This document shows, one piece after another, positions 1 to 7,942 of a stretch of DNA of 64,000 nucleotides. A program made the position numbers and the translations under genes. The notes beneath the pieces were generated by a model. It worked only from the letters and a program-made list of their open reading frames with translations, did not search any database and was not told the origin of the DNA. The DNA lies in NCBI GenBank assembly GCA_000737985.1, contig JNVT01000108.1, positions 1-64,000 on the forward strand, written 5' to 3'. Position 1 is the first letter of the stretch, and every line of letters starts with the position of its first letter. This DNA comes from Gammaproteobacteria bacterium MFB021 (lineage in GTDB: Bacteria; Pseudomonadota; Gammaproteobacteria; Pseudomonadales; Halomonadaceae).

Positions 1-1
1 C

Positions 2-235
2 AAGCGCCGCGACGCCGCGGAGAAAGCGCTCGAGCGCGCCCAGGGCGAACTCTCCGCGCTGGAGACCCAACTCGCCGACCCCACGCTCTACGAGGCCGCG
101 CGCAAGGAGGAGCTGACCCGGCTGGTGCGCGAGCAGGGCGAGCTACAGGGGCGGGTCGAGACGCTCGAAGGCGAGTGGCTGGCGGCGGAGGAGGCACTGG
201 AGACGCTCGAGGCCGAGCTGCAGACCGCCTCCTGA
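2..235 (+). CDS. ABC-F family ATPase, C-terminal end (YheS-like, partial)
   Basis: Only the last 77 residues are in the window; the gene begins upstream. They are a highly charged Glu/Arg/Leu coiled coil. The order DPTLYEAARKEELTRLV, then a Glu-rich stretch with EGEWLAAEEALETLE, matches the C-terminal arm of E. coli YheS (LGDSELYDQSRKAEL...). ABC-F proteins are soluble tandem-ATPase proteins that act on the ribosome. No nucleotide-binding domain is visible here, so the assignment rests on the tail alone; Uup is the alternative. The stop is TGA at 233-235. Confidence 0.72.
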   Translation, partial: KRRDAAEKALERAQGELSALETQLADPTLYEAARKEELTRLVREQGELQGRVETLEGEWLAAEEALETLEAELQTAS

Positions 236-257
236 GGCGCGTCGCGAGCCGACTGTC

Positions 258-299
258 GATGACTGGCGTCGGCACCGCGATGACTGGCGTTGACACCGC
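258..299. repeat. 21-bp imperfect tandem duplication upstream of chaB
   Basis: Two adjacent 21-bp units (258-278 and 279-299) differ at two positions. Both differences fall in the hexamer that reads TCGGCA in unit 1 and TTGACA in unit 2, so only the second unit carries a consensus -35 box. Confidence 0.85.
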
Positions 300-316
300 C
301 ATGACGGGGCTACACT
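290..316 (+). promoter_or_regulatory. Candidate sigma-70 promoter of chaB
   Basis: TTGACA at 290-295 and TACACT at 311-316 are separated by 15 bp, slightly short of the usual 16-18. The start codon of chaB lies 33 bp beyond the -10 box. Inference from the motif only. Confidence 0.4.
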
Positions 317-348
317 GGAGGGTGGATTTCGCAGCCAGGTAATGCCCC

Positions 349-579
349 ATGCCCTACGACAGCCGTGACGATATTCCCGAGAGCGCGCGCAAGGTGCTGC
401 CGCCCCACGCCCGGACCATTTACCAGGAGGCGTTCAACAGCGCCTGGGAGCAGTACAAGAACCCCGAGGATCGCCGCGGCGACAGCTCCCGCGAGGAGGT
501 CGCCCACGCCGTGGCGTGGAAGGCCGTCGAAGCCAAGTACGCCAAGGGCGACGACGGCAAGTGGCATCCCAAGGATTGA
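349..579 (+). CDS. chaB: ChaB family protein (putative cation transport regulator)
   Basis: 76 residues, the same length as E. coli ChaB and colinear with it: MPY, then the PES..VLP.HA..IY.EAFNSAW.QYK core, EDRR..SREE.AH..AW.AV and the terminal YAKGDDGKWH motif. ChaB is a small soluble acidic/basic protein named for its location next to the cation antiporter gene chaA. Its biochemical role is not settled. No chaA is present here, so the gene stands alone between a YheS-like gene and a dispersed repeat. The start ATG at 349 is the only sensible one. Confidence 0.93.
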   Translation: MPYDSRDDIPESARKVLPPHARTIYQEAFNSAWEQYKNPEDRRGDSSREEVAHAVAWKAVEAKYAKGDDGKWHPKD

Positions 580-691
580 GGCTATATCTCCAGGCCTATC
601 TGCTCGGGGCCATCTCCTTGGGAGCGGGGCTTTTGCCGTGATGTTCGAGCGGTGAGAGGTTCGGCAAGCGCGATGGCTTGCCGTCCGGCTT

Positions 692-918
692 AGAGGGTGT
701 TTACAAATTCGACGAGCGAAGGCCAGACCGGGGCGCGTAGCTAAGGCGAAATCGGCCGAAAAGAGGACCGGGCTGGCGTTCCAGTTTACGTGGTGTAAAT
801 GAGTACTTTACTCGCTCCGCTCGCCCTTCGGGCCGTCCTTCGGACGTTCTGAACTTCGTTCAGTGAGGTCGATTTCAACGCCGTATCGTCGAGTGCAGGC
901 ATTTTGTGAACACCCTCT
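692..918. repeat. Dispersed repeat family 1, copy A (227 bp, terminal inverted repeats)
   Basis: The left end AGAGGGTGTTTACAAATTC and the reverse complement of the right end, AGAGGGTGTTCACAAAATG, form near-identical terminal inverted repeats. Read on the minus strand, the element matches copy B (5842-5984) over both ends and parts of the middle (for example GGCGTTGAAATCGACCTCA, ACTCATTTAC, GATTTCGCCTT, CTTCGCTCGTCGAATTTG). Copy A has about 55 bp that copy B lacks. The last base of the element overlaps the stop codon of the SDR gene. It encodes no transposase. It fills most of the 338-bp gap between chaB and the SDR gene; I see nothing else definite there. Confidence 0.85.
811..863. repeat. 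Chain of four mini-hairpins inside repeat copy A
   Basis: Four consecutive short palindromes: 811-823 (CTCGC/TCC/GCTCG, imperfect), 823-833 (GCCC/TTC/GGGC), 834-846 (CGTCC/TTC/GGACG) and 849-863 (CTGAAC/TTC/GTTCAG). The last three have perfect stems and TTC loops closed by C-G, close to stable UUCG-type tetraloops in RNA. This block is the part missing from copy B. Confidence 0.85.
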
Positions 919-1694
919 TACTCGGCGTAGATCATCTTCTTGGTCATCCCCCCATCGACGCTGATGTGCTGCCCGGTGATGAACCCTGCCTTGTCGCTGG
1001 CCAGAAAGGCCACGGTGGCCGCCACGTCCTGCGGCTCGCCCACACGGCCCACCGGATGCTGCGTGCGGTCGATCTCGCGGTGCTCGGGCTGGCTGCGCTT
1101 TTCCGCCTTCTGCCACGGCCCGGTCTCGATCCAGCCGGGGCAGATCGCATTGACCCGAATCTCCGGCCCCAGGCTGACCGCCAACGCATGGGTCATCGCC
1201 AGCAACCCGCCCTTGGCCGCGGCATAGGATTCGCAGTGGGGCTCCGACTGCAGCGCGCGGGTCGAGGCGATATTGACGATGGCGCCGTGGCGCTGACGCA
1301 GCCCGGGGATGGCGGCGCGGGTGCACAGGAAGGCGCCGGTCAGGTGGCTCTCCTGCCAGCGGCGCCAGTCGGCCAGCGCCAGCGCCTCCAGCGGGCCGCA
1401 CTCGGGATCGGCGATCCCGGCATTGTTGACCAGTAGATCGAAGCCGTCGGCCTTGCCGTGCTCCTGCTGCCAGCCGTGGATATGCGCAAACGCCTCCTGT
1501 ACCTGCAGCTCGTCGCTGACGTCGACCACCATCGCCAGCAGCGGTGCGTCGATGTGCGCCTCGTCGAGTTCGGCGACCGCTTCGGGGTCGCGATCCAGGG
1601 CGGCGACGCGCCAGCCCTCCGACAGCAGCAGCTCGACCGTGGCGCGGCCGATCCCCTGGGCGCCGCCGGTGATGATGGCAAGCGGTGTGGTCAT
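918..1694 (-). CDS. SDR family NAD(P)-dependent oxidoreductase
   Basis: 258 residues, the usual length of a classical short-chain dehydrogenase/reductase. The Rossmann nucleotide-binding motif TGGAQGIG is at residues 9-16, NNAG at 90-93, and the catalytic Ser144-Tyr157-Lys161 triad is in IVNIAS and SYAAAK. PG at about 185 and the VDGGMTKKMIY C-terminus are also typical. Asp35 after the second beta strand (AALDRD) suggests NAD(H) preference. The substrate cannot be told from sequence. It is a single-gene unit on the minus strand; its stop codon shares a base with the end of a dispersed repeat, although the protein tail looks native. Confidence 0.93.
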   Translation of the reverse strand: MTTPLAIITGGAQGIGRATVELLLSEGWRVAALDRDPEAVAELDEAHIDAPLLAMVVDVSDELQVQEAFAHIHGWQQEHGKADGFDLLVNNAGIADPECGPLEALALADWRRWQESHLTGAFLCTRAAIPGLRQRHGAIVNIASTRALQSEPHCESYAAAKGGLLAMTHALAVSLGPEIRVNAICPGWIETGPWQKAEKRSQPEHREIDRTQHPVGRVGEPQDVAATVAFLASDKAGFITGQHISVDGGMTKKMIYAE

Positions 1695-1869
1695 GTGTTG
1701 GCTTCCTCTGCGTGGCGGCCTTGGCCGCGTTCCCTGTGGCTATTGCACTGTGTGGCAGCGTCGAGATGCTGCCGTTTTATTCGTGGCTGTCTGCGATTCT
1801 GTATTCGTGTCTGCATCTGCGACTGTCTGCCTGACTGTAGTCGCGGCGGCAGCGCACCGGCGGCCGGGC

Positions 1870-1895
1870 GTGCAGGCATGGGGTAAACACCCTCT
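1870..1895. repeat. Solo end of dispersed repeat family 1
   Basis: 26 bp matching the right end of copy A at 22 of 26 positions (GTGCAGGCAT, then ..AACACCCTCT). Like copy A, its last base is shared with the stop codon of the adjacent minus-strand gene (dtd). I see no further similarity to the left, so this is either a truncated copy or a solo terminus. Confidence 0.6.
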
Positions 1896-2332
1896 CAGGT
1901 CTCCAGTAGAAAGGTGACCGGTCCATCGTTGGTCAGCGACACCTGCATGTCGGCGCCGAAGCGCCCGGTGGCGGTTTGCGGCCAGGCGGCACGCGCCTGC
2001 TCCAGCAGGTAGTCGAACAGCTCGCGCCCCAGCGCCGGCGGCGCGGCGCTGGAGAAGCTCGGCCGCAGCCCCTTGTCGGTGGCCGCCACCAGGGTGAACT
2101 GCGACACCAGCAGGAGCCCACCCTCGGCCTGCTGCAGGTTACGGTTCATGCGTCCCTCGGCGTCGCTGAACACCCGGTAGTGGAGCAGCTTGTGCAGCAG
2201 GCGATCGGCACGGGCACGATCGTCGTCGGCGACGACGCCGATCAGGGCCAGCAGCCCGTGGTCGATCGCGCCGATGCGCTCGCCGTCGACCGCTACGCTG
2301 GCGTGGGTGACGCGTTGAATCAGGGCTCGCAT
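1895..2332 (-). CDS. dtd: D-aminoacyl-tRNA deacylase
   Basis: 145 residues from the start MRALIQRV; the frame is open further upstream but the family begins with this sequence. Dtd hydrolyses D-aminoacyl-tRNA (and mischarged Gly-tRNA-Ala), a proofreading step in the cytoplasm. The two active-site signatures are present: SQFTL near residue 77 and a Gly-cis-Pro motif in TNDGPVTF close to the C-terminus. Full length for the family. It is transcribed alone, divergent from the TRAP permease genes. Confidence 0.97.
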   Translation of the reverse strand: MRALIQRVTHASVAVDGERIGAIDHGLLALIGVVADDDRARADRLLHKLLHYRVFSDAEGRMNRNLQQAEGGLLLVSQFTLVAATDKGLRPSFSSAAPPALGRELFDYLLEQARAAWPQTATGRFGADMQVSLTNDGPVTFLLET

Positions 2333-2617
2333 GGTAGGGCGGGGCTCCATCAGGGGTCGCTGAACGAGCCCCAAGCTTAGCACCGCTCGGCACCAGCGGC
2401 AGGTCGTGCACATGAGGAGCCCGAACCGCTCTCCGAAGGAGGCAAGACACGCTGTTACGTGGCAGACACCGGGCTTTACGCGCTAACCTTGGGGAAGCGC
2501 CCCGCATTCGTGGCGTCGCGCGGTGCGCCCCGGCGAGGTCTCCGGAGGACGCCGCCGACGGTGGGCACGAGGGCGGGAGCGCGGGCAACGACTCACCTTG
2601 ATAATAAGGACAACGTC

Positions 2618-3238
2618 ATGAACTCGACTTCTGCCAAGCGTGACGAGCAGCGTTCTCGTGGTGGGTTTCTCGGGGCCCTGCTGGCGCTGGATCGGCTGCT
2701 GGGGCTGCTCGAACGCGTGATGATCGGCGGCTGCATTCTAGCCATGGCGCTGTTGATGAGCGCCCATGTAGTCGGCAACCTGCTGTTCAGCCAGGGCATC
2801 GCCGGCACCTACGAGATCACCGAGATGCTGATCGTGGTGATCACCTTCGTCGGGGTGAGCTACGCCGCCCGTCACGCCCGCCATATCAGCATGTCCGCGA
2901 TCTATGATCAGCTCGAGGGTCGCGCGCGCAAGGCGTTGCTGATCGTGATCTCGCTGGGTACGGCGCTGTTGATGTTCTACTTCTGCTTCAAGTCCTTCGA
3001 GTATGTGGTGGCGCTGCACGATCGCGGTCGCACCAGCGCGGCGCTGCACATTCCCTTCTGGATGGTTTATACCGCGCTGCCGATCGGTTTCGTGCTGGCG
3101 GGTATCCAGTACGTGCTCACCGCGCTGCGCAACATGATCAGCCCCGGCGTGTGGCGCTCGCTCACCGAGCGCGAGGGCTACGACGACAGCGTGCTGGACG
3201 ACGCGGCCGCCGAACGCGCCGCCGACACCCAGCCGTGA
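2618..3238 (+). CDS. TRAP transporter small permease subunit (DctQ-type)
   Basis: 206 residues from ATG 2618, preceded by a Shine-Dalgarno AAGGA at 2606-2610; the frame is open upstream but has no better start. Four hydrophobic segments (about residues 29-50, 62-82, 104-124 and 146-166) and a charged C-terminus fit the DctQ family. This subunit joins the periplasmic binding protein to the large permease in sodium-driven TRAP uptake of carboxylates or related solutes. It is followed 88 bp later by the large permease gene. Substrate unknown. Confidence 0.93.
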   Translation: MNSTSAKRDEQRSRGGFLGALLALDRLLGLLERVMIGGCILAMALLMSAHVVGNLLFSQGIAGTYEITEMLIVVITFVGVSYAARHARHISMSAIYDQLEGRARKALLIVISLGTALLMFYFCFKSFEYVVALHDRGRTSAALHIPFWMVYTALPIGFVLAGIQYVLTALRNMISPGVWRSLTEREGYDDSVLDDAAAERAADTQP

Positions 3239-3326
3239 GGGTGGCGGGGCAGGGCCGTATCATCCGACGGCTGACGGCACTAACGAAGACCACGCCAATA
3301 ACGACAATCGAAGAAGGATGCCTCTC

Positions 3327-4610
3327 ATGCTGATGGGATTGGGCTTGATCATGCTGGTGCTGCTCCTGCTGGGCTTTCCCATGATGGTGCCGCTGGCGGC
3401 CGGTACGCTTTACATGATGTTCACCGGTATGACGTTCTTCGGCCCCGACCAGGCGGTCAGCTGGATGATCAGCGGGGTCGGCAGCTGGGTGCTGGCGGCG
3501 GTGCCGATGTTCATCTTCGCCGCGGATATCCTGACCAAGGGGCACACCGCCAACCGCCTGCTCGACGTGGTCGATGCCTTTACTCGGCATCTGCGCGGCG
3601 GGCTGCCGATCACCACCGCGGCCTCCTGTGCGCTGTTCGGTGCGGTCTCCGGCTCGACCCAGGCGACGGTGGTGGCGATGGGCGGGCCGATGCGTCCGCG
3701 CTTGTTGAAAAAGGGCTACTCGGACGACTTCACCCTGGCCTTGATCATCAATGCCAGCGACATCGCGCTGCTGATCCCGCCGAGTATCGGCTTCATCATC
3801 TACGGCGTGGCGATGCAGACCTCGATCGGCGATCTGTTCCTTGCGGGTATCCTGCCTGGGCTGTTGATCCTGGTACTGTTCGCGGTCTACTGCTGGATCG
3901 ACTCGCGGGTCAAGGGTATCGACCCCGAGCCCAAGGCGAGCTGGGGCGAGCGCGCCCGGGCGCTGAAGCGGGTGATCCTGCCCATGGGCTTCCCGCTGCT
4001 GGTGGTGGGCGGCATCTACGGTGGCTTCTTCAGCGCGGTCGAGGCGTCGGCGGTGGCGGTGGCCTATGCGCTGCTGCTGGAGGTGGTGATCTATCGCCAG
4101 GTGTCGATCCGGGATCTCGGCAGCATCGCCCTCTCCACCGGTTTGATCACCGCGGTGGTGTTCATCCTGGTGGCGATCGGTGCCGCCTTCTCCCAGGCGC
4201 TGGCGACCGCCGGGGTGCCGAATCAGATCCTCGGGCCGCTGATCGACTCGATCGGCGACAACCAGTTCCTGGCGCTGTCGCTGATCGCCGCGGCGTTCTT
4301 CGTCGGCTGCATGTTCGTCGACCCGATCGTGGTGATCCTGATCCTGGTGCCGATCTTCAAGCCGCTGGTGCAGTCCGCCGGTCTCGACCCGATCCACGTC
4401 GGCGTGATCGTCACCCTGCAGGCGGCGATCGGCTCGGCGACGCCGCCCTTCGGCTGCGATATCTTCACCGCCATCGCGGTGTTCCGGCGCCCCTATATCG
4501 ACGTGATTCGCGGCACGCCGCCGTTCATCGCCATCCTGCTGCTGGCCACGCTGATCCTGATCGCCTTCCCCGAGATCTCGCTGCTGCTGCCGTCGCTGGG
4601 CGGCGACTAG
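3327..4610 (+). CDS. TRAP transporter large permease subunit (DctM-type)
   Basis: 427 residues from ATG 3327. An in-frame ATG at 3318 touches the AAGAAGG Shine-Dalgarno (3311-3317), whereas 3327 is spaced 9 bp from it, so I prefer 3327. About 12 membrane segments, typical of DctM. Family-typical stretches include the GFP.M.PLA N-terminus, AVSGSTQATVVAMGG near residue 110, NASDIALLIPPS and the GSATPPFGCDIF block near residue 380. It is the ion-coupled translocation subunit of the TRAP system encoded with 2618-3238. Confidence 0.95.
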   Translation: MLMGLGLIMLVLLLLGFPMMVPLAAGTLYMMFTGMTFFGPDQAVSWMISGVGSWVLAAVPMFIFAADILTKGHTANRLLDVVDAFTRHLRGGLPITTAASCALFGAVSGSTQATVVAMGGPMRPRLLKKGYSDDFTLALIINASDIALLIPPSIGFIIYGVAMQTSIGDLFLAGILPGLLILVLFAVYCWIDSRVKGIDPEPKASWGERARALKRVILPMGFPLLVVGGIYGGFFSAVEASAVAVAYALLLEVVIYRQVSIRDLGSIALSTGLITAVVFILVAIGAAFSQALATAGVPNQILGPLIDSIGDNQFLALSLIAAAFFVGCMFVDPIVVILILVPIFKPLVQSAGLDPIHVGVIVTLQAAIGSATPPFGCDIFTAIAVFRRPYIDVIRGTPPFIAILLLATLILIAFPEISLLLPSLGGD

Positions 4611-4656
4611 TCACCCAGAGAGCCAAGGGGGGCCGCGCCCGGCGATCCCCCTGACG

Positions 4657-4690
4657 GAGCCAGCTAGACGAGCCAGCTAGACGAGCCAGC
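4657..4690. repeat. Short tandem repeat after the TRAP permease gene
   Basis: Two full copies and one partial copy of a 13-bp unit (AGCCAGCTAGACG) in the gap between the permease and the binding-protein gene, directly before the terminator. Confidence 0.7.
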
Positions 4691-4694
4691 AATA

Positions 4695-4727
4695 AAAACG
4701 CCCCGCCAGCATGATGCTGGCGGGGCG
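4695..4727 (-). terminator. Rho-independent terminator of the TRAP binding-protein gene
   Basis: A GC-rich stem (CGCCCCGCCAGC paired with GCTGGCGGGGCG, 4699-4727) is followed on the minus strand by five T residues. It lies between two convergent genes, and the T-run points to use by the minus-strand gene. Confidence 0.85.
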
Positions 4728-4756
4728 CTTCAGGTTTTGGGGAGTGGTGCGAGCGG

Positions 4757-5800
4757 TCAGCTGCTCTGGCTGTCGCTGCCCGACTTGTCACCGCGCGCCT
4801 TCTCCTGCTCGAGCAGGATGTCCAGCGCCTTGCCGCCACGCTCGCCGACCAGATTGACGAAGTCGTCGCGGATCGGCTTGGCGAGCTTGCGGAACTCGTC
4901 GCGCTGCGCCTGATCGAGACGAATGATCTTGATGTCACTCTTCTCTTCGATGGTCTTCAGGCGATCCTGGTTGAGCTGCTTCTGGATCTCGTCACCCTTC
5001 TTGACCATCTCATGGATGGTAGTGTCGAGCAGCTGGCGCTGGTCGTCGGAGAGCCCGTCGTACCAATCTTCGTTGGCGATCAGGTTGGCGATGAACTGCG
5101 ACTGCTCGGCGAAGATCATGTAGTCCTGAACTTCGTAGAAGCCCATGTTCTCGTGGGCCCAGACCGGCTGGATATTGCCCTCGGCCTGACCCTGCTGCAG
5201 GGCGCTATAGAGCTCGCCGTAAGCGATGGTGATGGGCGAGGCGCCGTAGGCCTGATAGGTCGCGCGCAGCAGGCTGTTGTCCATCACCCGGATCTGTAGC
5301 CCCTTCATGTCCGCCGGGGTATGGATGGCCTTGTTGGCGGTCCACACCTGGTAGCCCTCGGGCAGTGCCGCCAGCGGGACTAGGTCGCGTGTGCGGAACG
5401 ACTGCTGCCAGGCGTCGCTTTTCATGAAGGCGTCGGAGTTGAGAATCTCGGCCGTCTCCAACTGGTCGTTGGGCATGACGTAGTTGAGACTCATCAGCTG
5501 GCTTTCGGGCACCGTGCCGCCGAGGAAGCCCGAGCCGAAGGAGAGCGGGATGGAGCCGTTCTGAATGGCGTCGTAGAGCGTCGAGTAGCTCGAGCCCCAG
5601 ACGCCATAGGGCAGGATCTGTACGGTGATGTCACCGTCGCTCTTCTTCTCGATGAGCTGCTTGAAAGCCTGTGCGTATTCGTACTGCACGCTACCTTCCG
5701 TCTCTTCGAGGCCGAATCGCCAGGTGTCGGCGAGGGCGACCGAAGCGCTGCCCATCATGCTCAGGGCCAGAATGCCGGTGGCGATATGTCGCGTCTGCAT
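4757..5800 (-). CDS. TRAP transporter periplasmic substrate-binding protein (DctP-type)
   Basis: 347 residues with a clear signal peptide (MQTRHIATGILALSMMG...VALA, cleavage about residue 24). The body follows the DctP family: WRFGLEE at the start, a lobe with IPLSFGSGFLGG, and the ligand region LKGLQIRVMDNSLLRATYQAYGA followed by ALQQGQAEGNIQP. It would deliver the solute to the two permease subunits encoded at 2618-4610. Unusually it faces them, sharing a terminator region, rather than being the first gene of one operon. A dispersed repeat begins about 40 bp upstream of its start. Confidence 0.93.
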   Translation of the reverse strand: MQTRHIATGILALSMMGSASVALADTWRFGLEETEGSVQYEYAQAFKQLIEKKSDGDITVQILPYGVWGSSYSTLYDAIQNGSIPLSFGSGFLGGTVPESQLMSLNYVMPNDQLETAEILNSDAFMKSDAWQQSFRTRDLVPLAALPEGYQVWTANKAIHTPADMKGLQIRVMDNSLLRATYQAYGASPITIAYGELYSALQQGQAEGNIQPVWAHENMGFYEVQDYMIFAEQSQFIANLIANEDWYDGLSDDQRQLLDTTIHEMVKKGDEIQKQLNQDRLKTIEEKSDIKIIRLDQAQRDEFRKLAKPIRDDFVNLVGERGGKALDILLEQEKARGDKSGSDSQSS

Positions 5801-5841
5801 ACGGATACCTCTAGTAGGTCGTTGTATTTAATCTATCTTTC

Positions 5842-5984
5842 AGAGGGTGCTTACAGAATGCCTGCGCTCGACAATACGGCGTTGAAATCGACCTCAAGAT
5901 ACTCATTTACCCCTTGTAAACTCCGCTCTTTCGATCGATTTCGCCTTGCCTTGCCTTCGCTCGTCGAATTTGTAAACACCCTCT
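5842..5984. repeat. Dispersed repeat family 1, copy B (143 bp)
   Basis: Terminal inverted repeats AGAGGGTGCTTACAGAAT and, at the other end read in reverse, AGAGGGTGTTTACAAATT. It is in the opposite orientation to copy A and lacks copy A's hairpin block. It occupies much of the 350-bp gap between the TRAP binding-protein gene and thiD; the rest of the gap (5985-6154) shows nothing recognisable. Confidence 0.85.
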
Positions 5985-6154
5985 CGATCCCATTTCAGAA
6001 GATAACAGGAAGCCCGGAGTGTCAAATCGCGTGACACGATGATGGCTTCCCGTGATCGTGCCATTTCACTGTATCACGTTAGCCGCTATCTGCCGGTCGT
6101 GCCCGGTATGGCCATCCAGCCCGAATCCGATGTCACCGCCAGGCGTGGCAGGCG

Positions 6155-7000
6155 TTACCACCAGGCGTGGAAATGATGCGGCGGCCCCTTGCCTTGGCCC
6201 ACCTCGAGACGCTCGCCAGCTGCCAGGGCCGCGTGCAGCCACTGCTTGGCGGCCTCGATGGCGTTCTCCACTCGGGTCTCCGGGGTGGCCGACGATGGCT
6301 CGCCTGTCGCGCTCGCCCGCGCCAGCTCGGCGGCGATCGCCGAGGAGAGCGCACAGCCCGCGCCGTGCAGGTTACGCGTCTCCAGCCGGGGCGCGTCGAG
6401 CCAGCGGCTGCCTTGGGGTGTCCACAGCAGATCGGGGCAGCGCGCCTGATCCAGATGGCCGCCCTTGAGCAGTCCGTAAGGGGCACCGAGCGCGGCCAGC
6501 TCGCCGAGCAGCGCTTCCATATCCGTGGCCGAGCGCGGCGTGTCGCGGCCGAGCAGGGCGGCGGCCTCCGGCAGGTTGGGGGTGATCACGTCGGCCAGCG
6601 GCACCAGGATATCGCGCACCGCCGCCAGCCCGGCATCGTCGACCAGGCGGTCGCCGCTCTTGGCCACCATCACCGGGTCGAGCACGATCCAGCGCGGGCG
6701 CCGCGCGGCGAGCCCGGCGGCCAGGGTCTCGGCCACCTCGCGGCTGGCGACCATGCCGATCTTGACCGCGTCGATGGCGACGTCGTCGAGCAGGTTGTCG
6801 AGCTGGGTGCGGATCATCGTCGCGGAGACCGGCTCGACCCGCGCGACGCCGCAGGTATTCTGGGCGATGACCGCGGTGATCACGCTGGTGGCGTAGACGC
6901 CGAGAGCGGAAAAGGTCTTGATGTCGGCCTGCAGGCCGGCGCCGCCGGAGGGGTCGGAACCGGCGATGGTGAGAACGTTGGGCGGGCGGGAAAAAAGCAT
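6155..7000 (-). CDS. thiD: Hydroxymethylpyrimidine/phosphomethylpyrimidine kinase
   Basis: 281 residues from ATG 7000; a TTG five codons upstream is also possible. ThiD phosphorylates HMP and HMP-P with ATP in thiamine pyrophosphate synthesis. The family pattern is clear: LTIAGSDPSGGAGLQADIKTF at the N-terminus, QNT..V near residue 47, DPVMVAKSG in the middle and the anion-hole motif HGAGCALSSAIAAEL near residue 225. The ribokinase-like fold accounts for the full length. It stands alone without other thi genes, and I found no TPP riboswitch in its leader. Confidence 0.95.
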   Translation of the reverse strand: MLFSRPPNVLTIAGSDPSGGAGLQADIKTFSALGVYATSVITAVIAQNTCGVARVEPVSATMIRTQLDNLLDDVAIDAVKIGMVASREVAETLAAGLAARRPRWIVLDPVMVAKSGDRLVDDAGLAAVRDILVPLADVITPNLPEAAALLGRDTPRSATDMEALLGELAALGAPYGLLKGGHLDQARCPDLLWTPQGSRWLDAPRLETRNLHGAGCALSSAIAAELARASATGEPSSATPETRVENAIEAAKQWLHAALAAGERLEVGQGKGPPHHFHAWW

Positions 7001-7370
7001 GTCGGGTCGTTGCAACAGTGGCTAAAAGGACTAGCCTAAGGTAAAGCAAAGCGCCTTATGGCCGATAGGTAGTTCGTTGCTAGATCGCTCGCCGCGCGGT
7101 CCGCTGCCGTGACAGGGCGTCGCCGCCGCCATGGGCTTCACCATGATGCCTATCGTGGACATGGCGCTTGCCGTAGAGCGATTGCCGAGGCGTTTGCGCG
7201 GCCTTTTGAAAGTTTTGCAATTGGACGAATTAGCAAGCTGACGGCGCATGGGAATAGGCGTAAAGTAGTAAAATTACGAATACCCAACCGCGCGTCGAAG
7301 CGCCGTTCGGTCAGCCGTCTTGTCTCGCCAGCGCCTGCCGGCGCCGCGGGATCACCGTGTGAGGGAGCAC
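7001..7370. other. Intergenic region between thiD and the nuo operon
   Basis: About 370 bp between divergent genes. The AT-richer part (about 7190-7290) probably holds the nuo promoter; a weak candidate is TTGAAA (7206-7211), 16 bp spacer, AATTAG (7228-7233). No riboswitch, repeat or small gene is recognised. Confidence 0.4.
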
Positions 7371-7826
7371 ATGTCCGACCAAGTCACCGCCTGGATCGCT
7401 GAATATTGGGCCACGGGGCTGTTCGTGGTCGCGGTCATCGCACTGTGTGGCTTCATGATCGGCGCCGCCAGCCTGCTCGGCGGCAAGAGTCACGGACGCA
7501 GCAAGTCCCTCCCTTTCGAATCCGGCATCGTCGGTGCCGGCAGCGCGCGCCAGCGCTTCTCGGTCAAGTTCTACCTCGTCGCCATGCTCTTCGTGATCTT
7601 CGATATCGAGGCCGTATACCTGTTCGGCTGGGCCGTCTCCGTGCGTGAGGTGGGCTGGACGGGATTCGCCGGGGCGGCGGTATTCATCCTCATTCTACTG
7701 GCAGGCCTGGTCTACGACGCCCGCGTCGGCGCGCTCGACTGGGCGCCGCGCAAGCGCGGGCGCGAAGACGCCTCGCGTGCCCGCGAACTGGCTGCCGTAC
7801 CCGGTGCCGAGCGCCATGCGCGCTGA
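7371..7826 (+). CDS. nuoA: NADH-quinone oxidoreductase subunit A
   Basis: 151 residues from ATG 7371, which follows GAGGGAG at 7361-7367; the upstream open frame is not part of the family. NuoA is a small membrane subunit of Complex I with three helices. The conserved loop [42 protein letters not shown] is intact, including the FDIE acidic motif. It is the first gene of the 13-gene nuo operon. The hydrophilic, Arg-rich C-terminal tail is longer than the E. coli core sequence requires. Confidence 0.96.
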   Translation: MSDQVTAWIAEYWATGLFVVAVIALCGFMIGAASLLGGKSHGRSKSLPFESGIVGAGSARQRFSVKFYLVAMLFVIFDIEAVYLFGWAVSVREVGWTGFAGAAVFILILLAGLVYDARVGALDWAPRKRGREDASRARELAAVPGAERHAR

Positions 7827-7942
7827 CCCGGGCGAGAACGACCGCATGAACGGTCGTCGATCAACGATTATTCGGCATGCCGGCATCCTGACCGGCCGAC
7901 ATGCCCATGACCGCTACTTTATCCGGCTTGTCGAGGCTGACC

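Noticed and set aside
5786-6034. 82-codon frame covering repeat copy B
   Set aside because: The open frame follows the repeat sequence itself, which also exists in reverse and with a large indel in copy A, so it is not a conserved protein.
7001-7140. TPP riboswitch in the thiD leader
   Set aside because: Looked for CTGAGA and the ACCTGATC-type core on the minus strand upstream of thiD; neither is present.
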